The notes under the pieces were generated by a model, which ran no database searches, was not told where the DNA came from, and worked only from the letters and a program-made list of their open reading frames with translations. A stretch of 64,000 bases of DNA from an uncultured Eubacteriales bacterium (GTDB lineage Bacteria > Bacillota > Clostridia > Oscillospirales > CAG-382): NCBI GenBank assembly GCA_900551295.1, contig URVJ01000001.1, forward strand, positions 1-64,000. Direction: 5' to 3'. Each line of letters begins with the position of its first letter. Position 1 is the first letter of the stretch. Position numbers and translations under genes: made by a program. Of this stretch, positions 32,970-42,238 are shown piece after piece.

Positions 32970-33745
32970 AAGATTCCGAAAATCTGCTTTTTGAACGTCT
33001 TGACGATCTCGTAAGATCGGCGAGGGATAACTATACGCCGGGTTTTACAAAATTTCTCGACGGTTCGGAACTTGTAAAGGCTGAGGAATATGTTTCCGGG
33101 TTTAAAAACGATATAATTTGCGTTTGTTTCGGCGGATTTGAAAACGCGGAAAGATGCGTTGTCGGTCTGTTTCCGAAAAGCGTTTATGAGTTTTCGGATA
33201 AGTCCGAACTTTATAAAATATTCGGACTGGAATGTCTGCATATATGCGGTTCGGGTTACAGAGAGTTATCCCACAGGGATTTTCTCGGTTCGATACTGTC
33301 TTTGGGCGTAAAACGCGAGACCGTCGGAGAAATTCTGGTATCGGACGATAAGTTTTCGGCATATGCCGTCTTTTTGCAGCCGGTAGGAAGTTATGTTCTA
33401 AGCGAACTTGAGTCGGTTGCAAACGATAAGGTAAAGTGCATAACGGTTTCTCATTCTCAGTTGCCGGAAATCAGACATGATTTTGTACCGATATCCGCTA
33501 CCGTCGCGTCGCTGAGACTCGACTGTGTGCTTGCGGAGGCTCTGAAGACTTCACGTGAAAAAGCAAAACGGCTTATTGATTCAAAATGTGTCAGCGTCAA
33601 TCATGCGGAAACGCAAAAGTGCGATACGGCACTGTCTTGCGGAGATCTTCTTTCGGTTCGCGGACACGGAAGATTTGCCTTGTCCGAATGCGGTGAAGTT
33701 ACCAAAAAAGGCAGAATTAAAATCATTATTAAAAAATTTGTTTAG
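32966..33745 (+). CDS. ylmH: S4-domain RNA-binding protein YlmH
   Basis: 259 residues. The N-terminal region (about 1-170) has RRDFLGS-type sequence SHRDFLGSILSLGVKRETVGEI, diagnostic of YlmH. The C-terminal S4 domain (about 180-245) has RLDCVLAEALKTSREKAKRLIDSKCVSVN. Relatives act on stalled ribosome complexes and influence septum placement. ATGA overlap with ylmG shows coupled translation. Confidence 0.93.
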   Translation: MKDSENLLFERLDDLVRSARDNYTPGFTKFLDGSELVKAEEYVSGFKNDIICVCFGGFENAERCVVGLFPKSVYEFSDKSELYKIFGLECLHICGSGYRELSHRDFLGSILSLGVKRETVGEILVSDDKFSAYAVFLQPVGSYVLSELESVANDKVKCITVSHSQLPEIRHDFVPISATVASLRLDCVLAEALKTSREKAKRLIDSKCVSVNHAETQKCDTALSCGDLLSVRGHGRFALSECGEVTKKGRIKIIIKKFV

Positions 33746-33781
33746 CAATAAACTAAACCTCAGTTAAGGAAGGTGCGGAAC

Positions 33782-34402
33782 ATGGTTTTACCTCAGGATT
33801 TGAAAAAACAGAGCTTTTCCAAGGCTTTTTCCGGCTATTCGACTTCGGAAGTAGAAGAATATATCGGCTATCTCAAATCAAAATACAGCGAAGCTTGCGC
33901 CGAATATGCCGAGCTTGAAAGAAAATATAAGCTTGCGCTTGAAAGACTTGACGTTGCAAAGAGTGAGGAAAACACGATTTCCGCTACCATTGTAAACGCC
34001 CAGAAGATGGCGGACGCTATTGTTGCCGACGCTAAGGAAAAGGCAAACTCCATAAGAGACGCCGTTTCTGACAGCTGCGACAGAATTCTTTCGGCATACG
34101 CTGCCAAAGCCTCAGCAGAGCGCGATAAGCTCGAGCGCACGGAAAAAGCTGTTGCCGAGTTTAAAAACTCTCTTTACGACGCTTATAAGCGCCATATATC
34201 TCTTATCGACGACATTATGCCCGATGATGATACAACGCCCGTTCTTTCGGACGAGGAACTTAAGCAAAAGGCAGTTGAACTTGCAAAGGATTCAATGAAT
34301 AAACTCGAAAACGGAGAAATTCAAATTCCTGATCTTTCACATCAGAAAGACGGCGGCGATAATAACTCCGATGAAGCTCAGAGCAGCGATAAGGATAATT
34401 AA
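33782..34402 (+). CDS. divIVA: DivIVA domain protein
   Basis: 206 residues. The N-terminal DivIVA domain (LPQDLKKQSFSKAFSGYSTSEVEEYIGYLK) is followed by a long coiled coil (about 30-140) and an acidic, disordered tail. DivIVA marks negatively curved membrane at poles and septa. Start ATG 33782 is six bases after GGAAGGTG; GTG 33773 overlaps that site. It ends the division cluster, with ileS 119 bp later. Confidence 0.93.
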   Translation: MVLPQDLKKQSFSKAFSGYSTSEVEEYIGYLKSKYSEACAEYAELERKYKLALERLDVAKSEENTISATIVNAQKMADAIVADAKEKANSIRDAVSDSCDRILSAYAAKASAERDKLERTEKAVAEFKNSLYDAYKRHISLIDDIMPDDDTTPVLSDEELKQKAVELAKDSMNKLENGEIQIPDLSHQKDGGDNNSDEAQSSDKDN

Positions 34403-34420
34403 TTCAACAATAATTCGTTT

Positions 34421-34460
34421 TATCGGCCGGAATCTCAGACAAAAGGGGTTTTTGCCGATA
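34421..34460 (+). repeat. Inverted repeat before ileS
   Basis: TATCGGC (34421-34427) and GCCGATA (34454-34460), 26 bases apart, then TTTG. A weak terminator or leader structure is possible. There is no T-box in this 119-bp gap, and no clear promoter. Confidence 0.35.
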
Positions 34461-34521
34461 TTTGCGTGATTATGAAAAACATTTTTGCACATTACATTTA
34501 TGATAAAGGAGCACTCTTATT

Positions 34522-37353
34522 ATGTCAAAGGACTATGGAAAGACGCTGAATCTCCCCAAGACAGACTTCCCGATGCGCGCAAACCTGCCGCAGAAAGAGC
34601 CGGGTATTCAGGAAAAGTGGGAAAAGCAGAACGTCTACGGAAAAATGCTTGAAAAGAATAAAGGCAACACTCCTTTCATTCTTCATGACGGACCGCCTTT
34701 TTCCAACGGAAATATACACATGGGTACGGCTCTCAACAAGGTACTCAAGGACTTCATAAACAAGTCTAAATCCATGAGCGGCCGCTATACCCCGTACATT
34801 CCCGGCTGGGATAACCACGGTATGCCTATTGAGAGTGCCATTATAAAAAAGAATAAGCTTGACAGAAAAAAGATGTCGGTTTCCGAATTCAGAAGCGCCT
34901 GCCAAAAATTCGCCGAGAACTTCGTTGACATTCAGATGACTTCTTTCAAGCGTCTCGGCGTTCTCGGAGATTGGGAACACCCGTACCTTACCATGAAACC
35001 CTCATTTGAGGGCACTGAAGTCAAGGTATTCGGCAAAATGTTTGAAAAAGGATACATTTATAAAGGCTTAAAGCCTGTTTATTGGTGTCCTCATGATGAA
35101 ACAGCTCTTGCGGAAGCTGAAATCGAATACGCAGAGGACGATTGTACATCTATCTACGTAAAGTTCGCTCTTAAAGATGATAAAGGTTTCTTTGACGGAC
35201 TTTGCGATAAGTCAAAGACGTATTTTGTAATATGGACTACCACAACATGGACTCTTCCCGGAAACGTTGCAATAACCGTTCATCCGCGTGAAAGCTATGT
35301 TCTTATAAAGGGAAGCGACGGAAACTTCTATATCACAGCCGAGGCTCTTGCCGCAAAGACAATGAAGGCGGGCGGAGTTGAAAGCTATGAGATAGTCAAG
35401 TCCTTTAAGGGCGGCGAGCTTGAATATATGACGGCACAGCACCCGTTCCTTGACCGCGACAGCGTGCTTACGACTGCCGAGTATGTCACTATGGACAGCG
35501 GTACGGGCTGCGTTCATACGGCTCCCGGATACGGTGTTGACGACTACTTTACCGGAATGAGATATAACCTTGATATAATCGTTCCCGTTGATGACAGGGG
35601 TTATCAGAATGAGCTTGCAGGCAAGTTCTCGGGAATGTACTATCTTGATTCCAACGACGCAATTTTTGAAGATCTCAAAGTCTCCGGCGCACTGTTCTCA
35701 TATGAGCATATCAAGCACCAGTATCCGCATTGCTGGAGATGTAAGAATCCTATAATCTTCAGAGCTACTCCTCAGTGGTTCTGCTCGGTTGCCGCATTCA
35801 AGGACGAGGCTGTAAAGGCTTGCGAAAACGTTCAGTGGATTCCCGAATGGGGTGAAAACCGCATTATCTCAATGGTAAGAGAAAGAGCTGACTGGTGTAT
35901 TTCAAGACAGCGCCATTGGGGACTTCCGATACCTGTATTCTACTGTGAGGACTGCGGCGAGATCATCTGCACGCCCGAAACAATAAACAAGGTATCCGAA
36001 ATATTTACCGAAAAAGGTTCAAACGCATGGTTTGATATGGAAGCGTCCGAACTTCTTCCCGACGGTTTCGTATGCCCCAAGTGCGGTAAAAAGCACTTTG
36101 TCAAGGAAACCGATACTCTTGACGGCTGGTTTGACTCCGGTTCGTCGCATTTCTCTGTTCTTACAGGCGAAAACGGCGTAAGCTGGCCCGCAGACCTCTA
36201 TCTTGAAGGCGCGGATCAGTACAGAGGCTGGTTCCAGTCCTCGCTGCTTACCGCGGTCGGTGCAAAAGGTGAGGGTGCGCCTTATAAGCAGGTTCTGACA
36301 CACGGTTGGGTTGTTGACGGCGAAGGCAAGGCAATGCACAAATCTCTCGGCAACTCCGTAGCGCCCGAAGAAATCATCAAGGTATACGGCGGAGATCTTC
36401 TCAGACTCTGGGTTGCGTCAAGCGACTACACGGTAGACGTAAGAGCGTCCGACGCTATATTCAAGCAGCTTTCCGAAATTTACAGAAAAATCAGAAATAC
36501 CTCCCGTATTCTCCTTGCAAATCTCGGTACTCCCGAAGACGACTTTGATCCCAAACGCGATATGGTTGCTGTAAACGACTTGCTGCCCATTGATAAGTGG
36601 ATAGTTTCGCAGTTCAACTCGCTTTGCAAAAGAGTAAACGACGCTTACAATAGCTATCAGTTCCACATTATATACCACGATGTTCATAATTTCTGCGCAA
36701 TCGACCTTTCAAAACTCTATATCGATATAACCAAGGACAGAGTTTATGTTGAGGCAAAGGATTCCAAGGAACGCCGCAGCGCACAGACTGCAATGTATAT
36801 CGTACTCAACGGACTTACAAGACTTCTCGCGCCGATACTTTCATTTACCGCCGAAGAAATGTGGCAGTTCATGGCTCATACCGACGAAGATAATGCGGAA
36901 AGTGTATTCCTCAACAATATGCCGACCTTTAAAACCGAATATGAGTTTAAGGATATTGCAGTCAGATACAATAAGCTTTTTGATTACAGAGATGACGTTA
37001 TGAAAGCTCTCGAACTTGCCCGTGCGGAAAAGCTTATAGGCAAATCACTTGACGCCTGCGTTGATATTTATCCCGGCAAGAGCGAAAACGAGACAATGGA
37101 ACTCTTCAAGAGTTTTGAAAGCGAACTCAAGGACGTATTTATTTGTTCGGAAGTTAAGCTTTGTGACGGCGATCCTGCCGACGGCGCATTTACCGAAACC
37201 GTAAGCGGAATTGCAGTTAAGGTTGAAGCCGCAAACGGTACTAAGTGCAACAGATGCTGGTTTGTAACCAAGGACGCTGCCGATGACGGAGAAGGTCAGC
37301 ACCTTTGCGCAAGATGTGCGCGCATCGTCAAGGCTAATTTCCCTGAAATTTAA
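34522..37353 (+). CDS. ileS: Isoleucyl-tRNA synthetase
   Basis: 943-residue class I synthetase. HIGH-type motif GNIHMGTALNK (about 70), editing domain with TTTWTLPGNVAI, catalytic ENRIISMVRERADWCISRQRHWG, and KMSKS-type loop GKAMHKSLGNS, with MH in place of MS. The C-terminal zinc motif is CNRCW...CARC. It charges tRNA-Ile and edits valine. Unlike many Firmicute ileS genes, no T-box precedes it. lspA begins 2 bp later. Confidence 0.97.
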   Translation: MSKDYGKTLNLPKTDFPMRANLPQKEPGIQEKWEKQNVYGKMLEKNKGNTPFILHDGPPFSNGNIHMGTALNKVLKDFINKSKSMSGRYTPYIPGWDNHGMPIESAIIKKNKLDRKKMSVSEFRSACQKFAENFVDIQMTSFKRLGVLGDWEHPYLTMKPSFEGTEVKVFGKMFEKGYIYKGLKPVYWCPHDETALAEAEIEYAEDDCTSIYVKFALKDDKGFFDGLCDKSKTYFVIWTTTTWTLPGNVAITVHPRESYVLIKGSDGNFYITAEALAAKTMKAGGVESYEIVKSFKGGELEYMTAQHPFLDRDSVLTTAEYVTMDSGTGCVHTAPGYGVDDYFTGMRYNLDIIVPVDDRGYQNELAGKFSGMYYLDSNDAIFEDLKVSGALFSYEHIKHQYPHCWRCKNPIIFRATPQWFCSVAAFKDEAVKACENVQWIPEWGENRIISMVRERADWCISRQRHWGLPIPVFYCEDCGEIICTPETINKVSEIFTEKGSNAWFDMEASELLPDGFVCPKCGKKHFVKETDTLDGWFDSGSSHFSVLTGENGVSWPADLYLEGADQYRGWFQSSLLTAVGAKGEGAPYKQVLTHGWVVDGEGKAMHKSLGNSVAPEEIIKVYGGDLLRLWVASSDYTVDVRASDAIFKQLSEIYRKIRNTSRILLANLGTPEDDFDPKRDMVAVNDLLPIDKWIVSQFNSLCKRVNDAYNSYQFHIIYHDVHNFCAIDLSKLYIDITKDRVYVEAKDSKERRSAQTAMYIVLNGLTRLLAPILSFTAEEMWQFMAHTDEDNAESVFLNNMPTFKTEYEFKDIAVRYNKLFDYRDDVMKALELARAEKLIGKSLDACVDIYPGKSENETMELFKSFESELKDVFICSEVKLCDGDPADGAFTETVSGIAVKVEAANGTKCNRCWFVTKDAADDGEGQHLCARCARIVKANFPEI

Positions 37354-37355
37354 TT

Positions 37356-37844
37356 ATGCTTTCAATATTGATTGCCGTTTTGACGGTAATTGCGGATCAG
37401 ATTTCAAAATACCTCTGCCGTGCGTTTTTGCATGACGGCAGCATAGACGTTATTCCGGGCGTGCTGCGCTTTACCTATGTCGAAAATAAGGGGGCGGCGT
37501 TCGGAATGATGTCGGGACAAAGATGGATATTTATATTGTTTTCGATTGTCATAATTGCTGTGCTTGCCTATGCGATTTTCCGCTTTCGGCATTATCATGT
37601 TCTTGCGCGGATTTCGTTCGGGCTTCTGCTCGGCGGCGGTATCGGAAACATGATAGACAGGCTTTTTCTCGGATATGTCGTTGACTTTATTGACTTTTAT
37701 CCGATTCCTGCATGGAAGTGGGTATTCAATATTGCCGATTGCGGCGTAACGGTCGGCTGTGTGCTGCTTACGGTGTATCTGCTGTTTCTTGACGGCAGGA
37801 ATAAGGCGGATAATGAGCCTGACGGAGACAGTGCGCATGAATAA
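37356..37844 (+). CDS. lspA: Lipoprotein signal peptidase LspA
   Basis: 162 residues, four membrane segments. The catalytic Asp pair is in GNMIDRLFLGYVVDFIDF and NIADCGVT; VENKGAAFGMM is also conserved. This aspartic peptidase removes lipoprotein signal peptides such as those of PstS and the receptor at 2421. It is tightly placed after ileS and overlaps rluD by 8 bp. Confidence 0.95.
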   Translation: MLSILIAVLTVIADQISKYLCRAFLHDGSIDVIPGVLRFTYVENKGAAFGMMSGQRWIFILFSIVIIAVLAYAIFRFRHYHVLARISFGLLLGGGIGNMIDRLFLGYVVDFIDFYPIPAWKWVFNIADCGVTVGCVLLTVYLLFLDGRNKADNEPDGDSAHE

Positions 37845-38787
37845 CGACATTTCATCTCCCGAAACCGTTACTTTTGGAGTTGCCGAATCAGGCATACGCC
37901 TTGATATGCTTGTTTCGCAAAATTGCGAGATTACGCGTTCTGCCGCTGCAAAGCTAATTGAGGACGGCTGTGTTGCGCTTTCCGGAAAAACTGCGCTGAA
38001 AAAAAGCTTAAAGCCCGATTGCGGCATTTCCGTGTGCGTAAATCTTCCGGAGATTCGCGAGTGTTCGGCGGTACCGCAGGATATTCCGATAGATATTGTC
38101 TATGAGGACGACGATATTATAATTGTCAATAAGCCGCAGGGAATGGTCGTTCACCCGGCGCCCGGAAACCCCGACCGAACTCTTGTGAATGCTCTTATGT
38201 ATCACTGCAAGGGCAGACTTTCGACAATAAACGGCGTGATACGTCCCGGCATTGTCCACAGAATTGACAAAGACACAAGCGGACTTTTGGTTGTGGCAAA
38301 GAATGACGAAGCGCACAATGTACTTTCGGAACAGATCAAAGCTCATACGTTCACACGTGTGTATAATGCTGTGGTAAACGGAACTTTTTCGCCGGAGCAG
38401 GGAAGAATAGATCTACCGATAGGCAGAAACCCGTCGAACAGGCTGAAAATGGCTGTTGCACAGGTAAATTCAAGACAGGCTGCGACGAATTACAATACGC
38501 TTGAGATATTCCGCGGATATTCGCTGTGCGAATTCAGACTTGAAACCGGCAGGACGCATCAGATACGCGTTCATGCCTCATATTACGGTCATTCCGTTGT
38601 CGGAGATCCGCTTTATGCTCCGAATCAGGGCAAAAATCCGTTCGGACTTTCGGGACAGTGCCTTCATGCGGCTCTTCTCGGTATAGTACATCCGAAAACA
38701 GGCGAGTATATGGAGTTCAGGGCGGGATATCCGGATTATTTCAGGCACACACTCGATATTTTAAACAAGAATTATTCATTCACATAA
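37837..38787 (+). CDS. rluD: RluD family 23S rRNA pseudouridine synthase
   Basis: 316 residues. An N-terminal S4 domain (about 15-75) precedes the catalytic domain, with GIVHRIDKDTSGLLVVAKND containing the catalytic Asp. Further conserved sequence is RTHQIRVHASYYGHSVVGDPLY. It converts uridines in 23S rRNA to pseudouridine. The frame is open 26 codons upstream, but ATG 37837 with GGAGAC before it fits the S4 domain start. ileS-lspA-rluD is a common order. Confidence 0.93.
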   Translation: MNNDISSPETVTFGVAESGIRLDMLVSQNCEITRSAAAKLIEDGCVALSGKTALKKSLKPDCGISVCVNLPEIRECSAVPQDIPIDIVYEDDDIIIVNKPQGMVVHPAPGNPDRTLVNALMYHCKGRLSTINGVIRPGIVHRIDKDTSGLLVVAKNDEAHNVLSEQIKAHTFTRVYNAVVNGTFSPEQGRIDLPIGRNPSNRLKMAVAQVNSRQAATNYNTLEIFRGYSLCEFRLETGRTHQIRVHASYYGHSVVGDPLYAPNQGKNPFGLSGQCLHAALLGIVHPKTGEYMEFRAGYPDYFRHTLDILNKNYSFT

Positions 38788-38804
38788 TTTCAGGAGGAAT
38801 TTAA

Positions 38805-39635
38805 ATGGACAAAATCAAACTTGCAAGAATTGCCGCCGAAATACGCAAAGGCGCACTGACTGCTGTTTACAGCGCATCCTCCGGACATCCCGGCGGTTCG
38901 CTCGGAATTGCAGACATTCTTGCTTATCTCTACTTTGAGGAAATGAATGTCGATCCGAAAAATCCAAAAGATCCGGACAGAGACAGATTCGTGCTTTCAA
39001 AGGGACATACTTCACCGGCTCTTTATGCAACTCTTGCCGAAAGAGGATTCTTCCCGAAAGAGGATTTGAAAACTTTCAGACATAAAGACAGTTATCTCCA
39101 AGGGCATCCGGATATGAAACACATACCGGGCGTTGATATGTCAACGGGTTCTTTGGGACTTGGAATTTCGGCAGCCTGCGGAATGGCGCTTTCGGCTAAG
39201 ATTTCCGAGAAAAAGTACAGGGTATGGACAATTCTTGGCGACGGCGAGTCCGAGGAAGGTCAGGTATGGGAGGCTGCAATGTTCGCAGCGCACTACGGAC
39301 TTAATAATCTTTGTGCGTTCGTGGATTTCAACGGACTTCAGATAGACGGTCCCGTAACCGAAGTTATGAATCCTACTCCGCTTGATAAAAAGTTTGAGGC
39401 ATTCGGCTGGAATGTTATAACTATCGACGGTCATGATTTTGACCAGATTGAAAAGGCTGTAAATGCTGCCAAAACCTCGTCAAAGCCTACCGCAGTTATT
39501 GCAAAAACAATCAAGGGCAAGGGCGTATCCTATATGGAAAACGCAGTATCGTGGCACGGTTCGGCTCCGAATAAGGAACAGTATGAGCTTGGTATGAAAG
39601 AATTAGAGGCAGCCGAGGCTGTTCTTGCAAAGTAG
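38805..39635 (+). CDS. Transketolase, N-terminal subunit
   Basis: 276 residues equal to the TPP-binding half of transketolase: SGHPGGSLGIADILAYLYF, SKGHTSPALYATLAERG, and the diphosphate motif GDGESEEGQVWEAAMFAAHYGLNN. It moves two-carbon ketol units in the pentose phosphate pathway together with the product of the next gene. AGGAGG precedes the ATG. A two-gene transketolase is common in clostridia and archaea. Confidence 0.95.
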   Translation: MDKIKLARIAAEIRKGALTAVYSASSGHPGGSLGIADILAYLYFEEMNVDPKNPKDPDRDRFVLSKGHTSPALYATLAERGFFPKEDLKTFRHKDSYLQGHPDMKHIPGVDMSTGSLGLGISAACGMALSAKISEKKYRVWTILGDGESEEGQVWEAAMFAAHYGLNNLCAFVDFNGLQIDGPVTEVMNPTPLDKKFEAFGWNVITIDGHDFDQIEKAVNAAKTSSKPTAVIAKTIKGKGVSYMENAVSWHGSAPNKEQYELGMKELEAAEAVLAK

Positions 39636-39647
39636 GAGGTTGGAATT

Positions 39648-40592
39648 ATGTCAGAAAAGATGGCTACGCGCGAAGCGTACGGTAAAGCACTTGCCGAATT
39701 CGGCGAGAAGTATGATTTTGTTGTTCTCGACGCCGATCTTGCCGAGGCTACAAAGACAGGTATATTCAAAAAAACATTTCCGAACAGATTTTTTGACTGC
39801 GGTATTGCCGAGGGTAATATGATGTCGGTTGCCGCAGGACTCGCTGCTACCGGCAAGACGGTTTTTGCAAGCTCTTTTGCAATGTTTGCGGCAGGACGTG
39901 CTTTTGAACCTGTAAGAAACAGTATCTGCTATCCGCATCTTAATGTAAAGATAGGCGCGACGCACGCAGGTATATCTGTCGGAGAAGACGGTGCGACGCA
40001 CCAGTGCTTAGAGGATATTTCTCTTATGAGAACCATTCCGGGTATGGTCGTACTCAATCCTGCGGACGCAACCGAGGCAAGAGCTGTCGTAGAAGCCGCA
40101 ATTAAGCATGACGGGCCTGTTTATATGCGTTTCGGCAGACTTGCGGTACCTACGATTTTTGATAAAGAAAGCTTTAAATTTGAAATAGGCAAATCGCAGA
40201 AACTCCGTGACGGCAAAGATGTAACGATTATCTCAACCGGACTTCTTACATCGGCAGCAATAGACGCGTGCGAACTTCTGAAAAATGACGGCATTGACGC
40301 AAGACTTGTCAATATGGCGTCAATCAAGCCTATCGACCGCGACGCGGTGATCAGTGCGGCAAACGATACGGGCTGCATACTTACCTGCGAAGAACACAAC
40401 GTAATCGGCGGTCTCGGAAGTGCGGTTGCCGAAGTTGTCTGCGAAACAAAACCCGTTCCCGTTGTAAGACACGGTATTTACGACGTATTCGGAAAATCCG
40501 GAAAAGCTGTGGATCTTCTCGTTGACTTCGGTCTTACCGCCGAGGTTATAGCACAAAAGGCAAAGCTCGCAATATCTCTTAAAAATCAATAA
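39648..40592 (+). CDS. Transketolase, C-terminal subunit
   Basis: 314 residues equal to the pyrimidine-binding and C-terminal halves: ADLAEATKTGIFKKTFPNRFFDCGIAEGNMM, SVGEDGATHQCLEDISLMRTIPGM, and CEEHNVIGGLGSAVAEV near the end. It forms the active enzyme with the N-terminal subunit encoded 12 bp upstream. ackA follows 26 bp later, so the genes may be cotranscribed. Confidence 0.95.
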   Translation: MSEKMATREAYGKALAEFGEKYDFVVLDADLAEATKTGIFKKTFPNRFFDCGIAEGNMMSVAAGLAATGKTVFASSFAMFAAGRAFEPVRNSICYPHLNVKIGATHAGISVGEDGATHQCLEDISLMRTIPGMVVLNPADATEARAVVEAAIKHDGPVYMRFGRLAVPTIFDKESFKFEIGKSQKLRDGKDVTIISTGLLTSAAIDACELLKNDGIDARLVNMASIKPIDRDAVISAANDTGCILTCEEHNVIGGLGSAVAEVVCETKPVPVVRHGIYDVFGKSGKAVDLLVDFGLTAEVIAQKAKLAISLKNQ

Positions 40593-40618
40593 AAATTTTA
40601 CTATAAAGGGTGGACAGA

Positions 40619-41821
40619 ATGAAAATATTGGTTATAAATGCCGGCAGCTCTTCTATCAAGTATCAGCTTATCGACATGACAGACGAATCTCTGCTTGCGA
40701 AAGGTCAGTGCGACCGTATAGGCATTGATGGCGGCAATTTCAAGCAGACTAACAACAAGGGCGACGTTTATAAGATAGACGTCCAGATCCCGGATCACGG
40801 CGCAGGAATCAAGCTTATAGTCGATGCTCTTACAAGCAAGGAACACGGCGTTATTGAATCCATGAGCGAAATCAATGCAGTCGGACACAGAGTTGTACAT
40901 GGCGGTGAGAAGTTCTCGGGTTCGGTTATAATTACCGACGAAACCATCGAGGCTCTCAAAGAGTGCTCCGAGCTCAGCCCTCTTCACAATCCGGCTAACC
41001 TTACAGGTATCAAGGCTTGCGAAGAAATAATCGGCAATGTTCCTCAGGTCGGCGTATTTGATACAGGTTTCCATCAGACAATGCCCGATTACGCCTACAT
41101 TTATCCGATTCCATACGAATACTACGAAAAGTATAAGCTTCGCCGTTACGGTTTCCACGGCACTTCCCACAGATATGTCAGCATGAGAGCCGCTGATATG
41201 CTCGGCAAGAAGCCGGAAGAACTCAACATCGTTACCTGCCATCTCGGCAACGGTTCTTCAATTACCGCAGTAAAGGGCGGCAAGTCCTTTGACACCACAA
41301 TGGGAGTTACTCCTCTCGACGGTCTTATGATGGGTACTCGTTCCGGTTCAATCGATCCTGCGATTATCCCGTTCCTCATGGAAAAAGAGGGTATGACCGC
41401 AAAAGAAATTGATGTTATGCTTAATAAGAAATCCGGTATTCTCGGCGTAACTCAGAAAACAAGCGATAACCGCGACATTGAACAGGGAGCAAGAGAAGGA
41501 AACAAGCGCTATCAGCTTGTTGAAAGTATGCTCTGCCATCAGATAACAAAGTACATAGGCGGATATGCGGCTGCAATGGGCGGCATTGACGCGATAGTAT
41601 TTACCGGCGGTATCGGCGAGAACAATCCTCAGTACAGAACCAGAGTTGCAGAAAAGCTCAAGTTCATGGGCGTTGAAATTGATGAAGAAATCAACAAGAA
41701 GGCATTCAGAACCTCTGTTGAATACGACATCTCAAAGCCCGACGCGAAGGTAAGAATGCTTGTAATTCCTACCAACGAGGAACTTATGATTGCAAGAGAT
41801 ACTTACGCACTTGTAAAGTAA
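40619..41821 (+). CDS. ackA: Acetate kinase
   Basis: 400 residues of the ASKHA family. Signatures are LVINAGSSSIKYQLI at the N terminus, HRVVHGGEKF, PQVGVFDTGFHQTMP, RRYGFHGTSHRYVS and HLGNGSSI. It makes ATP from acetyl phosphate in fermentation. Start ATG 40619 has AAAGGGTGG ahead. No phosphotransacetylase gene lies nearby. It is followed by a strong terminator. Confidence 0.97.
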   Translation: MKILVINAGSSSIKYQLIDMTDESLLAKGQCDRIGIDGGNFKQTNNKGDVYKIDVQIPDHGAGIKLIVDALTSKEHGVIESMSEINAVGHRVVHGGEKFSGSVIITDETIEALKECSELSPLHNPANLTGIKACEEIIGNVPQVGVFDTGFHQTMPDYAYIYPIPYEYYEKYKLRRYGFHGTSHRYVSMRAADMLGKKPEELNIVTCHLGNGSSITAVKGGKSFDTTMGVTPLDGLMMGTRSGSIDPAIIPFLMEKEGMTAKEIDVMLNKKSGILGVTQKTSDNRDIEQGAREGNKRYQLVESMLCHQITKYIGGYAAAMGGIDAIVFTGGIGENNPQYRTRVAEKLKFMGVEIDEEINKKAFRTSVEYDISKPDAKVRMLVIPTNEELMIARDTYALVK

Positions 41822-41832
41822 TATGATTTTTC

Positions 41833-41867
41833 CGCACGGGAGGACTTATATCTTTCCGTGCGTTTTT
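41833..41867 (+). terminator. Rho-independent terminator after ackA
   Basis: CGCACGG (41833-41839) pairs with CCGTGCG (41856-41862), then TTTTT. Confidence 0.82.
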
Positions 41868-41884
41868 ATACGGAGGAAAATGAA

Positions 41885-42181
41885 TTGAAATCGGCTTTGA
41901 CTGTTGCCGCCGTTTGGAATATTATTGTGTTTTTTATGTACGGAATTGATAAACTTAAAGCAAAACGTTCAAAATGGCGCATAAGCGAGAACGCACTCAT
42001 TGTTCCGGCATTTTTGCTCGGCGGTTTAGGCGCGGCTTTTGGTATGATTGTATTTAATCATAAAACATCAAAGATCAAGTTCAGAATTCTTGTTCCGCTT
42101 GCGTTTATCGTGAATATTGCCTTTTTGATTGCGGTATATATGTATTTTAAAACCTCCGTACAAACCCGATTCGGTATGTAA
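41885..42181 (+). CDS. DUF1294 membrane protein
   Basis: 98 residues with three membrane segments and the DUF1294 signatures MYGIDKLKAKRSKWRISE, LLGGLGAAFGMIVFNHKTSKIKF. The function of the family is unknown. The start is TTG 41885, seven bases after GGAGGA; an upstream in-frame GTG lies inside the ackA terminator and is unlikely. Expression needs read-through or a promoter I cannot see. Confidence 0.82.
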   Translation: MKSALTVAAVWNIIVFFMYGIDKLKAKRSKWRISENALIVPAFLLGGLGAAFGMIVFNHKTSKIKFRILVPLAFIVNIAFLIAVYMYFKTSVQTRFGM

Positions 42182-42217
42182 AAACTAAAGCCTGTGCAGC
42201 GTAAAACTCACAGGCTT
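42181..42217 (-). terminator. Terminator of the XRE regulator gene
   Basis: A perfect 9-bp stem, AAGCCTGTG (42188-42196) with CACAGGCTT (42209-42217). On the minus strand it is followed by TTAGTTTTT, so it mainly ends the regulator transcript. Confidence 0.75.
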
Positions 42218-42238
42218 GAATTATTGTCAAAATTATCT

